From assembly GCA_030386875.1 (NCBI GenBank), contig CM059569.1, positions 46,973,842 through 47,037,841 on the forward strand: a DNA stretch of 64,000 nt, read 5' to 3'. This DNA is from Morinoia aosen (Eukaryota > Arthropoda > Malacostraca > Amphipoda > Talitridae). A program made the position numbers and the translations under genes. Below the pieces are notes generated by a model. It saw only the letters and a program-made list of their open reading frames with translations. It had not been told where the DNA came from and did not search any database. Of this stretch, positions 51,701 through 61,190 are shown one piece after another. How positions within the stretch are numbered: the stretch's first letter is position 1; each line of letters opens with the position of its first letter.

Positions 51701-54642
51701 CGCACAGGAGATACTCCGGTATGAGGACGGCACTTCCAGCAGGCAGGAACACGGGCAACCCGGACGAAAAGTCACCGGCGAGTGGAGGTTAGAATTTTAC
51801 CCTAACCGGCGTTCGTCGACTTTTACTTACCCTCTGAGAATCCAATTTTGAAAGTTTGCTCTGGACTAGGAGTTAGAGTGCTCGTATTTTGTAAGGAAAG
51901 TTGTGAGTTCGAGCCCTACCTTCTTACTAAGTAAAAGGAGAATGAGCTACCCATAATTCGCTACATAACTTTGGAATGTGAAGTGGGGATCGGTCAATAA
52001 GGGGTGAGTAGCATTGTATCCTAATATTAATTGTATTTCGTTTGAAAGTCCTGTGTGTCTATGACGTTTATCAACTTGATTGGAATTTATTATCTTTTAC
52101 TGTCAACACGACGAATTGGTAGAGCCATTGTGCCAGATAGTATGGTGATGGGTAGTTGCTAAGGCCTTCCAAGGACAGTGTAGAGCGCCTTGCGAACTTT
52201 CCAACATCAACCACGCTCTTTTAAAGGTGCATTTCGGTTTCATCCAGTAGCGCAACCAGGAGGGGCCACGGGGACCAGTTTCAGTCGCCGTTTTAAGTAA
52301 AAGAATAAAAAGATTGCTGATAATTAATATTTGGTCCTCCCGAAATTATTCGTCGGGGATCCTGGGCCATAACGAAGTCATAATAATAATAAGTAGGAGT
52401 TCCACGGGTTTGGTAAGTTCTGATGTTGAAAAATGTAGATTGGCCGATCGGGTGAGAAATAGAGCCCATCAGCATAGCTGCTTCTATGCTGGATGACATT
52501 ACTGGAGTTTTTGAACGAGTTATTGTGACGGTAGAACCGATAACATGCGCTAGCCGAGAAAAGCCTCTTGTTTTTATTGAATTGAGAATACCTTTGAACT
52601 AGTTCCAAACCATTTTCCTAGGGTTTTCTGAGTAAAATGCCGTGTTCATTCTCGTGAATCTATGTTGTCATTTGCTCAACCACTGACATGGCTGATATGA
52701 TACCTATCATGCTATGTTTACCAACCATTGATTTTTATGTTAAGACATTTTCAAGAATACAATGCATCATTCGTTTTATGTATCGACGTTATTGGAAAGA
52801 ATACTTTTATTTCTTTCTGAGTTGTGATGTATTGTTGCCTCTGTTCTTTGATACTGGAGCGCATTAGGGCTCAATCCAACACAGCTGAGCACCCAAAGGC
52901 TAAGTTATTCTTGTCAAAGACAAAACAATTCATTTGAAAGTTGTCGCTGTGGAAGTGCTGGGCGTTTTCAGGAATGGTTTGCATATCGGAGTAGATCTAC
53001 TTCACATGTATTCTGAAGGGCACGGACGTTTTTATAAGATTCCCTTTGAGATTTCGTGAACTCGCGTAAAAATTGATAATGATTTATCTGTTCGATTACT
53101 GTCATTCGATAATTCTAATGAAATTTTGTTGCCCGCAGTTGGGTGGATGCTACAGGACGAAGTCATCGCATCTGGTATGTCGCTGACGAGTTTGGATTTC
53201 ACGCGTTTGGAGACACCGTACCCCAAATTAACCCAGACGATCAAGGCCCGTCAGCTGACACCAACGCACCTCTTTCTGTGCATGCCCAGGCCCTTGGATC
53301 TGCAGAACCAGACTCGACTGGTGCAGTTCTAGTGAGCTCCCTACCTGGATCCGCCAATATTTCTAAAAACGCGGGAGGTTTAAAAGAGATCAATGAAGAG
53401 AAAGCCAGGACAAACGTGCAATTAGATCCTAATATTGCAGAGCCCAACAGTGGGCAAATTGATTTTGCATCAAAGAAAACGAGTGACAGTGTTGAACAAA
53501 GGCGAGGTCGAGTTATCAGTAATTCAGCCTCAGATACGATGTCTGATGGTAGCTTGGAACAAGCGATACAAAAGCGTTTGAAAAGCGATACGCAGTCCAA
53601 AAATTCCAACGGTATTGGTTTTGGAAAAATGTTATCCGGGGATGTCTCAAGAGCTTCCCATGATTTATTTCATTCCGAACTTCCAAATCCTATTGACGGG
53701 ACTGATTTTGTATTAATTGATCGTTTGCAACCTCCTACTATTCCAAAGCAACGTGCACCCCCAACTAGGATAACCCCAGTTCTAGTAGCAATTAGTAGAC
53801 CCAAAGATGTCATATCAGGAGTTCACACCTCATCAAGGTCAAAGTCCCTTTCTGCAATGCTGCCTATGTCACGGCGCAGAGGGAATGCTGCAACTAGGGA
53901 AAGCATTGTGCCTCAACCCCTCAAAGTGGAGGGAAATTTAAACCTTGACAACTTTTTTTCTCCCATCAATGAAGCCAAAGCAACCCCACCTCCTTTCCAA
54001 ATTGGCTCTCTAGATGATTATTACTATTATGATTATGATTACTACGATTATGCTGACTTTTCAAACAACACAACAACGAATGCTACCTCACCTACTGGAA
54101 GCAGTGCTCTACAAGGAGAAGCAGGCACAAGCAGCAGTTCGACCAACTCAGAGTCTTCAGCTTCTGGTAACGTTTCGACAACGCCATCCTTCAAAGCATC
54201 TGAGTCCACCCTTCCTGATTCTAGCTCTTCTCGTCTTCCAGTTCCAGCTAAAGTTACGCTTGCACCAGAAACGAAGTTTGAAGAAGAAAGCAGATCATCT
54301 GCAAACTCTGCAAATCGACCCCAGTCGGAAAAATCTGGAAAGTCCACTGAAACTTCATCTGCAGAAGCGCTTTCAAAAGGAAGCCGTGAAAGGAACTCGG
54401 AAGAAATTAAAGCTACAGAAGCAGAGCCAGTCGTTAGAGACAAACCCACTTTTCGCCAGTTTTCCTTCCCTCCTCCTTTGCCACCTCCCCCAAGAATACC
54501 AGCGGCAGCTTTAGGATCAAGACGATCAGACAGTGAGCGTGAGAAGAGTGATGGGGACGAGAACAGCGGTAGCAAAGAACATCCAAGCTCGGAAGATGAC
54601 CTGGATGATAGCAAGGAATCCACTCGAGAACGGGATGACTAA
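21702..54642 (+). CDS. Cuticle protein with RR chitin-binding domain and long acidic tail (gene model)
   Basis: Proposed exons: 21702-21782 (ATG 21741), 51666-51787 and 53139-54642, giving 555 residues. Exons 2 and 3 are secure: their phase-2 junction rebuilds the chitin_bind_4 core, VTGEW-S-WVDATGRSHRIWYVADEFGF, followed by the family's terminal Pro (TVP). Exon 1 is inferred. It ends CTA|GTAAGA in phase 0, and MERRRRSVFRLTVL joined to ICCAAWLSSSTAA forms a convincing signal peptide cut before QEILRY. RR proteins bind chitin in the extracellular cuticle, and the family typically splits the signal peptide with intron 1. The tail of about 470 residues is rich in Ser, Glu, Asp and Pro, with a Tyr/Asp patch (DDYYYYDYDYYDYADF) and PPPLPPPPR; it is far longer than in usual family members. 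A competing exon 1 at 50267 is listed separately. Confidence 0.6.
22741..22844. repeat. 104-bp near-perfect hairpin (MITE-like)
   Basis: The left arm CAGTCGAACTTTTTCGCC plus GCATGCATGTTTTTCGCC is the reverse complement of the right arm ending GGTGGCGAAAAAGTTAGACTG, with a few mismatches. The arms are about 43 bases and the loop about 18. No open frame. It may be a small transposon or a hairpin RNA locus. Confidence 0.75.
23721..23867. repeat. 147-bp dispersed duplicate, copy 1
   Basis: It matches 27680-27826 along its whole length with 12 differences (92%) and no gaps. All three frames contain stops. Confidence 0.85.
25205..25560. repeat. Degenerate 14-bp minisatellite
   Basis: Around 25 units near ATGATGTTGTGCAC. 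Many alternate between ending in GCAC/GCAT and TACGT/TACGC, suggesting a 28-bp dimer. ORFs across it are repeat artefacts. Confidence 0.8.
25757..25815. repeat. AATATT/AATAAT simple repeat
   Basis: Low-complexity A/T run built of AATATT and AATAAT units. Confidence 0.7.
27035..27115 (+). mobile_element. tRNA-derived SINE head (candidate)
   Basis: GTTAGTTAGCGCGC resembles the D-arm region with an A box, and GGTTCGTATCC at 27089-27099 is one base from the B-box consensus. It is embedded in a CpG-rich stretch to about 27200. Confidence 0.4.
27680..27826. repeat. 147-bp dispersed duplicate, copy 2
   Basis: Direct-orientation partner of 23721-23867, 3.96 kb away. The flanks do not match, so this is a small element or a segmental copy rather than part of a longer duplication. 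Confidence 0.85.
29441..29712 (+). mobile_element. Dispersed element with 26-bp internal repeats (short copy)
   Basis: The reverse complement of 29540-29712 matches 58525-58660: a pyrimidine tail, AATAAACG (29687-29694), CATGTATCTCATGTG and an AATATGTTG block, preceded here by about two 26-bp monomers. AATAAA just before the tail suggests a retrotransposed 3' end. A second, oppositely oriented copy of the A/G-rich end sits at 29441-29467. Confidence 0.6.
30049..30110. repeat. Solo arm of the TTTACGTCGTCG inverted-repeat element
   Basis: GATTTCCAGACAATTTACGT, then CGTCC and GTAAGTTCTT, match the left arm of the element at 33751-33905. No second arm is found nearby. Confidence 0.5.
30419..30502. 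repeat. Short tandem repeat, about 15-16 bp
   Basis: Five imperfect units of CAGATGGTTACAATAT type. Confidence 0.6.
32415..32643. mobile_element. piggyBac-like non-autonomous element (MITE)
   Basis: TTAA at 32415-32418 followed by CCCTTTAACG is mirrored by CGTTATAGGG then TTAA at 32640-32643, giving a 10-base inverted end with one mismatch and the TTAA target duplication diagnostic of the piggyBac superfamily. About 221 bp between the TTAA sites, no coding frame. Confidence 0.65.
33751..33905. mobile_element. MITE with about 50-bp inverted repeats
   Basis: ATTTCCACCAATTTACGTCG plus TCGT at the left is mirrored by ACGACGACGTAAATTGATGA plus AACT at the right, and GTAAGTTCT by AGAACTTAC inside. 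155 bp in total. Confidence 0.7.
34174..34240. repeat. Tandem repeat, 3 x 22 bp
   Basis: Units of TTCAATAATACTTTCGTTTC plus GT start at 34174, 34196 and 34218. Confidence 0.8.
38199..38262 (+). mobile_element. tRNA-derived SINE head (weak candidate)
   Basis: GGTTCGACTCT is one base from a B box, with a TAGGTTGAGG A-box-like sequence about 47 bases before it, the same spacing as at 51869. The GC-rich body continues to about 38380. Confidence 0.3.
38610..38740. repeat. Degenerate 16-19-bp repeat (AGATGGTTTTGG)
   Basis: Seven imperfect AGATGGTTTTGG-type units in a row. The Lys/Pro-rich minus-strand ORF here is a product of the repeat. Confidence 0.65.
38916..39243. repeat. Tandem repeat, 4 x 82 bp
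   Basis: Units begin at 38916, 38998, 39080 and 39162 with GCAGAATCGTAAGCACTGAG, then GTGATG and ATTATTATTCTGACACTTTT. Units 1-3 are closely similar; the fourth is diverged. Confidence 0.88.
48343..48565. repeat. Direct repeat, 139-bp spacing
   Basis: GAGGTGCTCTCCTTAC and the following 75 bases recur from 48482 at about 80% identity. TATGGAGTCGTTTTCGCTCT near 48436 is a third partial copy of the repeat's end. Confidence 0.65.
49512..49530. mobile_element. Solo piggyBac-like terminus
   Basis: GGGCGTTAAAGGGTTAA is the right end of the family seen at 32415-32643, with its TTAA. The left end was not found nearby. Confidence 0.4.
50267..50293 (+). CDS. Alternative first exon for the cuticle gene (weak)
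   Basis: ATG at 50267 gives MKSILVLVL before GTGGGC, also phase 0, and would likewise complete a signal peptide with a 1.4-kb intron. The donor is poor and no initiator was found, so the 21.7-kb exon is preferred. Both could exist as alternative promoters. Confidence 0.3.
51666..51787 (+). CDS. Cuticle gene exon 2: end of signal peptide and start of RR domain
   Basis: Acceptor CATCTCTTTCAG, then 40 codons plus AG. ICCAAWLSSSTAA is the hydrophobic half of a signal peptide; QEILRYEDGTSSRQE onward is the first part of the chitin-binding domain. Donor TGGAG|GTTAGA. Confidence 0.85.
51869..51935 (+). mobile_element. tRNA-derived SINE head (candidate)
   Basis: TAGGAGTTAGAGTGCTCG resembles an A box and GAGTTCGAGCCC a B box, with tRNA-like spacing. 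It lies in the cuticle gene intron, 80 bases after exon 2. Confidence 0.5.
52245..52335. mobile_element. Dispersed repeat fragment (copy 2)
   Basis: Same order as 6586-6698: CAGTAGCGCAACCAGG, GGCCACGGGG, TTTCAGTCGCCGTTTTAAGT, A-rich run. It lacks the about 35-bp centre of the other copy. Confidence 0.55.
53139..54642 (+). CDS. Cuticle gene terminal exon: RR core and low-complexity tail
   Basis: Acceptor GCCCGCAG, phase 2, then 500 codons and TAA at 54640. The first 30 residues finish the RR motif (YVADEFGF, then TVP). The rest has no recognised domain: N/S/T-rich linkers, a Tyr/Asp cluster at 54015-54062, a Pro-rich patch near 54470-54500 and a strongly acidic/basic end (SSEDDLDDSKESTRERDD). 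Confidence 0.9.
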
Positions 54643-54691
54643 ATGATCTAGAGTCCGACTCAGAGAAGATATTGAAGGATCCTGAATATAA

Positions 54692-54697
54692 ATTAAA
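54692..54697 (+). terminator. Possible polyadenylation signal ATTAAA
   Basis: The most common variant signal, 50 bases after the cuticle gene stop. No AATAAA is close, so the true 3' end may be further on. Confidence 0.35.
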
Positions 54698-54699
54698 GA

Positions 54700-57600
54700 A
54701 ATTGTAACGTGAGATGTCGTCTCCGTTGTTTTTGTATTTTCTGTACATAGATAGCGCTGTGTATTGCTTCAAGTTGTCCTTAGAGAGCTGTGATACGTGT
54801 GTTCGTCTTTAAATATGATTCTAAGATAAAACTTGTATAAAAAGTGCATCTGTTGACTTTGTTTTCTGAGGTGTACGTACAAAAAAAAAGCGCTAGAAGC
54901 CGTTGCTTTGTAGAATATGATTACTGGAGTTACGGTATATACTCCAATGGGCTCACATCTGAGAGCAATGTCTTACTTTGTAAATTGGAACATTTTTGTA
55001 ACGCAATGTTATGTTCATGAGATTAAATTCTCATCATCGAATTTTTGCGATAGCAGATGTAGTAGCAGCAGTAGGAAGCACAAAACTAGCGATACAAATA
55101 TTTAGAGTAAGTATTGACCATATTTAACAGCAAAACATTAAATTTGTGCCAAAAAATGCGTAACTTCTCATGTTGTTTGATATTTTTTTGTCTTCCATCG
55201 CACTCTTTTTTCACGATTTACAATGCACGTCAGCAAAACTTATTTGAACTGCTACAGAGGTCTTCGTAACCATCAGAATGTGTTAACTTCATCTTAGAGT
55301 TGCAAGTACTCAGTTGAGTCAATGTTCTCTATTACTTGCCATTAATTAAGGTTTGAAAGAACATTTCGAGCTAACGCTTGAATTTTTTTCAAAAAACGAA
55401 CTTTCACGTTACATTGTTAATATTATTTCGTGTTGCTAAGCTTATTTTTACCTACATTAATTTTCTACAAAATTTTACGTTTTAAATTACCATATTAAAA
55501 ATTGTTGACACACACGAAAAAATTGTTGCATTAAATTATTTTAGACTAAAATGAAATTTAAATTTATTGAAATGTTAGAATTATCTAGAAAATGTCACTG
55601 CACTTTTCGTTAGCAAGTTCACGTCACAAACAGACGCGTTACTATTTACAATGTAGCTTGTTCGTGGATGCAATCGATTTTTTGATAATGAAACTCTTAT
55701 TATATGAATATGACTTGACTAAATTGTATTGATTTGGTAATATTTAAATGAACAATTTGGCGTCAGGTATTTATTTTCAGACATTCAATTTGGCAATTTC
55801 CGCCGGTACACTATATAAAATACCTTTTGTACGCCGATGACTGAAAATTCCCATGCTTACATGTTCATGTTTCGAAGTGACTTCATACTTAAAAAGTTGC
55901 GTCCGTCACCCTGCTCTGAGAATTAGAGTCGATGCACCGAAAGATTTTAATGTATCCATTTCCACCTTTATTCAACTGGTTCCTCGCCGAAACTAGAAAA
56001 TTTTGAGGCTGGAAAGAATGGACGTTTCAACGCCCATGAGCCCATGTGAAGCACATTTCTGGAAAATAATGCAACTTGTTCCTGCTCACCTCAGCTTCTA
56101 CCATGCAGCCGACGTGAGGTAAAGCAGACCTAATTTAAAGGAACGTGTGGTTACAAAATTAATACAAGGGGATGATGCCAGGATCCGATCTCTAGTTCTG
56201 TCACCGCGCTAAAAGTACGAGCAGAACCACGCAGTGTCGTTGCTGAACGTTCTACCTCGTAGACACTCTACTTTGTTTATCCTGACAATGCAACCACGCA
56301 ATAAGCTTGCAGCATTTGGGATTGTTGAGTTAATCATAAAGGTGATAAAGAATACAGAAATTGCGAAGAGACATTCTATCGGATATTCAAAAAGTTATTT
56401 GTAGCGTTTTTTACTAGAAATCATCTTGAAGATAAATTACGAGAGTCATGGACAATTAATAATGGTGAACCATGTTGGAAGTGACCTCTCTCAGAATCAA
56501 TACAGACTTAGATCGTGTTTGTTTTGCTTTCAGTACCGCCGTCAGCCAGCTCTTAACAGATAGCATGAACGCTAGAATTAAACTGTGAAGGGCTCTCATG
56601 AACACTCTGTAGTAATGTAGGATATAAATTTTACCTTAAATATTAAGTCTTATCCCCCATGGCGGTGCCTGATGGACGTTGCATCAGTAGAGTTACGCCT
56701 AATACAACAGGCTTTTGTTGAAATTTATACACATGCACCACTTTGAGAGATTACCTTCGTTAATTTTGTAGGTAAAAAGTGAGCTTATGGCAGTTGAAAC
56801 GTAGCTTTATTAGCATCGATGTTAGAATGAATTTCAATTAAAATGTTCGGTAGAATTCTCGAAATATTTTTTAACTATTAATTTTCGAAGTAGTTTCGTG
56901 GCATGCAAGTAATATTACAGTAATTTGTATTACAAGTGCTTGTATATGCCGTCTGCGGTATACATAGTTTGCTGCAATGCGATAGCGCGTGTGTTCAATC
57001 CTCATCACAATCTTATAGCTACGATGTCATCTTCATACATTGACGAATGTCATGCAAAGCCGTATCATCCTATTCTCATTGATCATTTCATACGCACAAG
57101 CCCTATCCCTCAGGTTTCTTCCCCAAGGAGCTTAATAATTTTTGATTACCATTTCAAAGCTTGATCAATATTCAGGCCAGACACCAGAATACTTGAAAAC
57201 AGCCACTTTTTGAAAAATTAGCAGCTCATTAAAATTCGCTTGCTGAGGAAAATCCTACCAAAACAATGAGGTATTACTTTTTTGCGCGTCACTTTACAAT
57301 TTTTGGACTTCATCGATATCGTCACAAAATTATCACCCTAAGGAGCAATACTAATCGTGTACCATGTTGTTTATACCGTTATAGAAGGCAGTTAATGGGT
57401 TGAAACATTGATGAAAATGTTGAAAGGCTTTTCATGTTTAGATGCAGGAGAACCAGGCATACATCGGGCTGAAGTCTGTGCGAATTAGATCCAATGAGTT
57501 CCCTTATTTAGACAATCCAGTTAGAGTTAGATAAGTATTTTTTATTCGCGATCAAATTCTTAGACTTAGTCAACTCTTACTTGAAATTTGGCGCCATGAA

Positions 57601-58524
57601 AATCACGTTGATGGATTTTTGTGATTTCAAAGAAAACTAAATTTTAATTTTTTTGTCAGAACAAGTCCAAAAAGTCACAGGTCATCGAGCGTGAGATGCC
57701 AAGTTGACGATCACGACAGCTGGGTCAGGTTAAGGAGACATTGTCGTCGCTTGACGAGTACGACCAACACATTGAAGTTGGGATGATGTTTGTTAAATGC
57801 TCTAGCACCCCATGCCTCACACCACCATTGTGAAGGATGTCTATGTATGTTCAGATTGGGGACTCATGTTCTCTACTTCTGAGATTGTATTAAAATGTTT
57901 CATAATGAATTGTCCCTTTTTTTTCTCATTCCTCGGGAACCAGCAACACTGTGCTTTGAAAGCGGCATGTTATCACAAAATTTTGTTGGCAAGAGTGAAG
58001 GTGATTTGAATTATTTTTAGCTGGAATCGAAGAGAAATGTTGGCCAAATAATTCGGTAATATCAAGAGCCATTATAAAAAAACTAGCACTGTTTTTTGTA
58101 ATATTGAAATACTATCGGGAAGACGAGAGTAAAATTGTAAATAATTCATTTATAGTTTTGTGAGTAAAAACAGCGAGACGATATTTGGCAGCATTTTACT
58201 CAGTTGTCTACAGCGGTGATCGCATGAAATACAAAAATCGTGGAGAAGTTTTAGATTAGCATTTTACACACTATCGATATTACTGCCAGACCAAAACTAA
58301 AGCGTGACAGTTTTAACTGTCATTTCCTAAAGCATTTAAATATCTTCGTCTTGATATGATGTTTCAGTTGTAATGTAAATGCAGTACATGATCGTAAATG
58401 AAGTAATTTATCCAGTTTGTGCTATATTAAACTCGGCTGTTTTAACTCAAACTATTTAATCACCCCTTTGTTAATCCTTACGCCAGCAAATCTGTGTCTG
58501 CTGACACACAACATGTTACTGGAA
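54700..58524. other. Intergenic region
   Basis: AT-rich sequence downstream of the cuticle gene. No recognisable gene. Small ORFs at 54917, 56925 and 57812 look random. A possible minus-strand SINE-like stretch at 56170-56280 was too diverged to call. Confidence 0.45.
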
Positions 58525-59065
58525 AGAAAGAAAGAAAAAAGAAAAAACGTTTATTTCCAAATTGTCACATGAGATACATGCCAACATATTGGCTTTTAAA
58601 AGTTTCTTAAATATAGGGCATCCTAAAACAAATGTTCCATACGAGGAGTACTAATTGACAAGCCATCCGAGGTGTACAAGTAGATGAGCCATACGAGGCA
58701 TAATAATAGACAAACTATACGAGGTGTACTAATAGACAAACTGTCAGAGGTGTACAAGTAGATAGACCATACGAGGCATATTAATTGACAAAATATACGA
58801 GGTGTACTAATAGACAAACCATTTGTGGTGTGCTAGTAGCCTAACAAAAGTTCTATACTAGGAGTACTAATTGACAAACCATCCGAGGTGTACAAATAGA
58901 TAAGCCATACGAGGCATGATAATAATAGGCAAACTATACGAGGTGTACTAATAGACAAGCTATCAGAGGTGTACAAAATAGATAGACCATACGAGGCATA
59001 TTAATAGACAAAATAAACGAGGCGTACTAATAGACAAACCACACGTGGCTTGCCAATAGTCTATC
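58525..59065 (-). mobile_element. Dispersed element with a higher-order 26-bp satellite
   Basis: On the minus strand the order is satellite, conserved block, AATAAA, pyrimidine tail; the 3' part matches 29540-29712. The satellite has sixteen monomers of about 26 bp (CCATACGAGGTGTACTAATA plus GACAAA on the plus strand). Monomers 1-8 and 9-16 correspond one to one, with a block period of 216 bases, so an eight-monomer block was duplicated. Confidence 0.75.
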
Positions 59066-59164
59066 TCTGTCAAGGGTAGTTGAATGAGAAATGAAAAATA
59101 TGCCCTAAAAATATGCAAAGCCCTATCACCACCAAAAACATATTTCATATCTTCTCGATATTCA

Positions 59165-59890
59165 CCACATCATGCGGACATGGGTGCATGGGATAAAATA
59201 GAGATACAGTGTAAGCCGGTTACCACTCATGATTGACAAATATCTAAAAAATATTAGTAGAAATGGGTAAACAAACATATATTCAATATCAAAATTCATA
59301 GCTTGTACAACATACGGACAGAAAGATAATTTTACTACGATTCATATGCTCAAATTGCACTTTATTTCATTAATTATATGTGACATTAATCCGATTCACA
59401 GAAACGCCCTCTGGGGAAGTGCTAGATCTATTTTTGAATCATTTCGCTATTTCAATAGAATTTATTAACCGAATGGTTCTTGCGTAAAGAAATGAAATAG
59501 AAACATGTATATCTATTTATGTAGATACATATATATACCTACACACGTACACACACACATATTAATATATATATACTTATTGAAAATAAAATATTAGAAA
59601 AAAAAAATATATATATAATATAAGATAAAAGAAAGAAGCAACCTACCATCTACTACACAGAAAATGACAGCTGAGCTCACTGTAATCCTAAGTAATTTTT
59701 CGCAAAAGATAACTAAAAGGAAGAGAAGACTTCGAAAAACATAAAAATGAGCTGTTTTTTAATTTCTTCACAAAAATTTTTAAGAAAAATCAAGTTATAG
59801 TCAAGAAGCAACACAACTCTTCAGCATTATACGGACATGTGTACGTGGGATAAAATGGAGTAACATTGTGGCCGGATATCACATCTGAGT
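59165..59890. repeat. Diverged repeat pair
   Basis: 59165-59230 and 59822-59888 share CGGACATG, then GTGGGATAAAAT and GCCGG in the same order (about 75% similar). A TA/CA microsatellite lies between, at 59510-59580 and near 59605-59622. Confidence 0.45.
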
Positions 59891-60501
59891 GGAGAATATT
59901 CACAAAATTGGCACATATAGGAAGATTAGGCCTTGATCCAAAATAATAATTTTGATTACAGAAATTTAGAGTTTTTTCCGATTTGAAAGTTCAGTGCTAG
60001 TGTGCGCTGAACGCACGGAAAAAAAATAAAAATGAAAAGACTAAATGCAATGCTTAAATTACCCCTTTCCCCCCAGCTCAGCCGAAAATCGATTGAAAAC
60101 ATCTTCGAGAATGATTTTGAAATAGCGAGACAACGTTAGCCAAAAATTTAATTCATTATAAACTTTGCACAACCCTCACATCTATAAACCTGTTTATTGG
60201 TGTACACACAAAATGTATTTCATGGTATATTTGTCATACGGACGTTAAATATTAATACTGAAAAGAGAAAGAAATAACAAAATAAATATGAGGAAATACT
60301 CCTAATTATGGAAAGAACGTTCGTTCTGCTGCACTGAACTGACGGCTGTGGTGCTCATTGTTGTCGACAGAAATAAGTAAGTTTAATATGCGAATCGCTT
60401 AGTAAACGAAAAATGAAATAGTTTCTAAATTTCTAACAGAAATTTCAGGAAAAATTAAAATTTCTGATAGATGGGAAGTTCACACCGAGATGCTGCAGGC
60501 C

Positions 60502-61190
60502 CTATGACAGAGATGCAAAATGACGTGACACATTTACTCTAAATTCTTTTCCAGTTTTAGAGTTTTTGATTTGCTGGGGAAGCTTGTTCCACAAAAAAGC
60601 TCCAGAAACTGAGAGAGCTTTTTGTCCCACGTTAGATGAACGGTAACTGACTAAAACATCGTTCCTCCGGTTTGGTCTTTCGTTTGGGATATTAGATGGA
60701 AAAAATTTTACCACCTCTGCATTACTTTGGGGGAGGTACAGAGAGGAGAATACTCGTCGAGCTTTCTGGATCATGAATCTGTTCGGTATTGGGATCCAGT
60801 CGAGTTTTCTTAAAAGAGGGGTAACATGATCGTATTTATTGAAATTTCCTTTGCATACCACTTTGGCGGCGAAGTTTACACATTTTTGCAACTCTTCCTG
60901 ACGACATTTAGGTAAGTCTCCCCACACAAGACTGCAGTAGTCCAGACGCGATAAAACTAAAGACTGAATCACTAATAATCTAGATTTTTCGTCAAGTGTG
61001 TTCTTTATACGATGAAAGAACATTAAGGTTCCGTTAATTTTGTTGCACATTGTTTCGACGTGTGAATTGAAAGTCATATTTTTGTCAAACCAAACACCCA
61101 GATTTTTAACCTTATCGACTGGTTTAATTGTATCGTCTCCAAATGTTAGCTTGAATGGTGGTAAATTTTCAATCATTACCATCAGAATTC
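60502..61190 (-). pseudogene. LINE reverse transcriptase C-terminal fragment
   Basis: The 226-residue frame begins within the RT thumb (VKNLGVWFDKNMTFNSHV) and continues through LVLSRLDYCSLVWG and LRKLDWIPIPNRF to a Cys-poor C terminus with FLWNKLPQQIKNS. The fingers and palm are missing: 5'-truncated. The sequence differs enough from the 10.3-kb element to be another CR1-like family. A stop lies immediately upstream of the ATG at 61182. Confidence 0.85.

Noticed and set aside
53241..54623. Long minus-strand and third-frame ORFs over the cuticle exon
   Set aside because: Frame shadows of the plus-strand low-complexity coding exon.
56170..56280. Possible minus-strand tRNA/SINE (GGATCCTGGCATCATCCC)
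   Set aside because: Only the B-box flank is suggestive; the box itself has several mismatches and no A box is convincing.
58623..59148. ORFs with repeated SISTPRI...VWSIYLYTSD
   Set aside because: They are translations of the 26-bp satellite, not a repeat protein.
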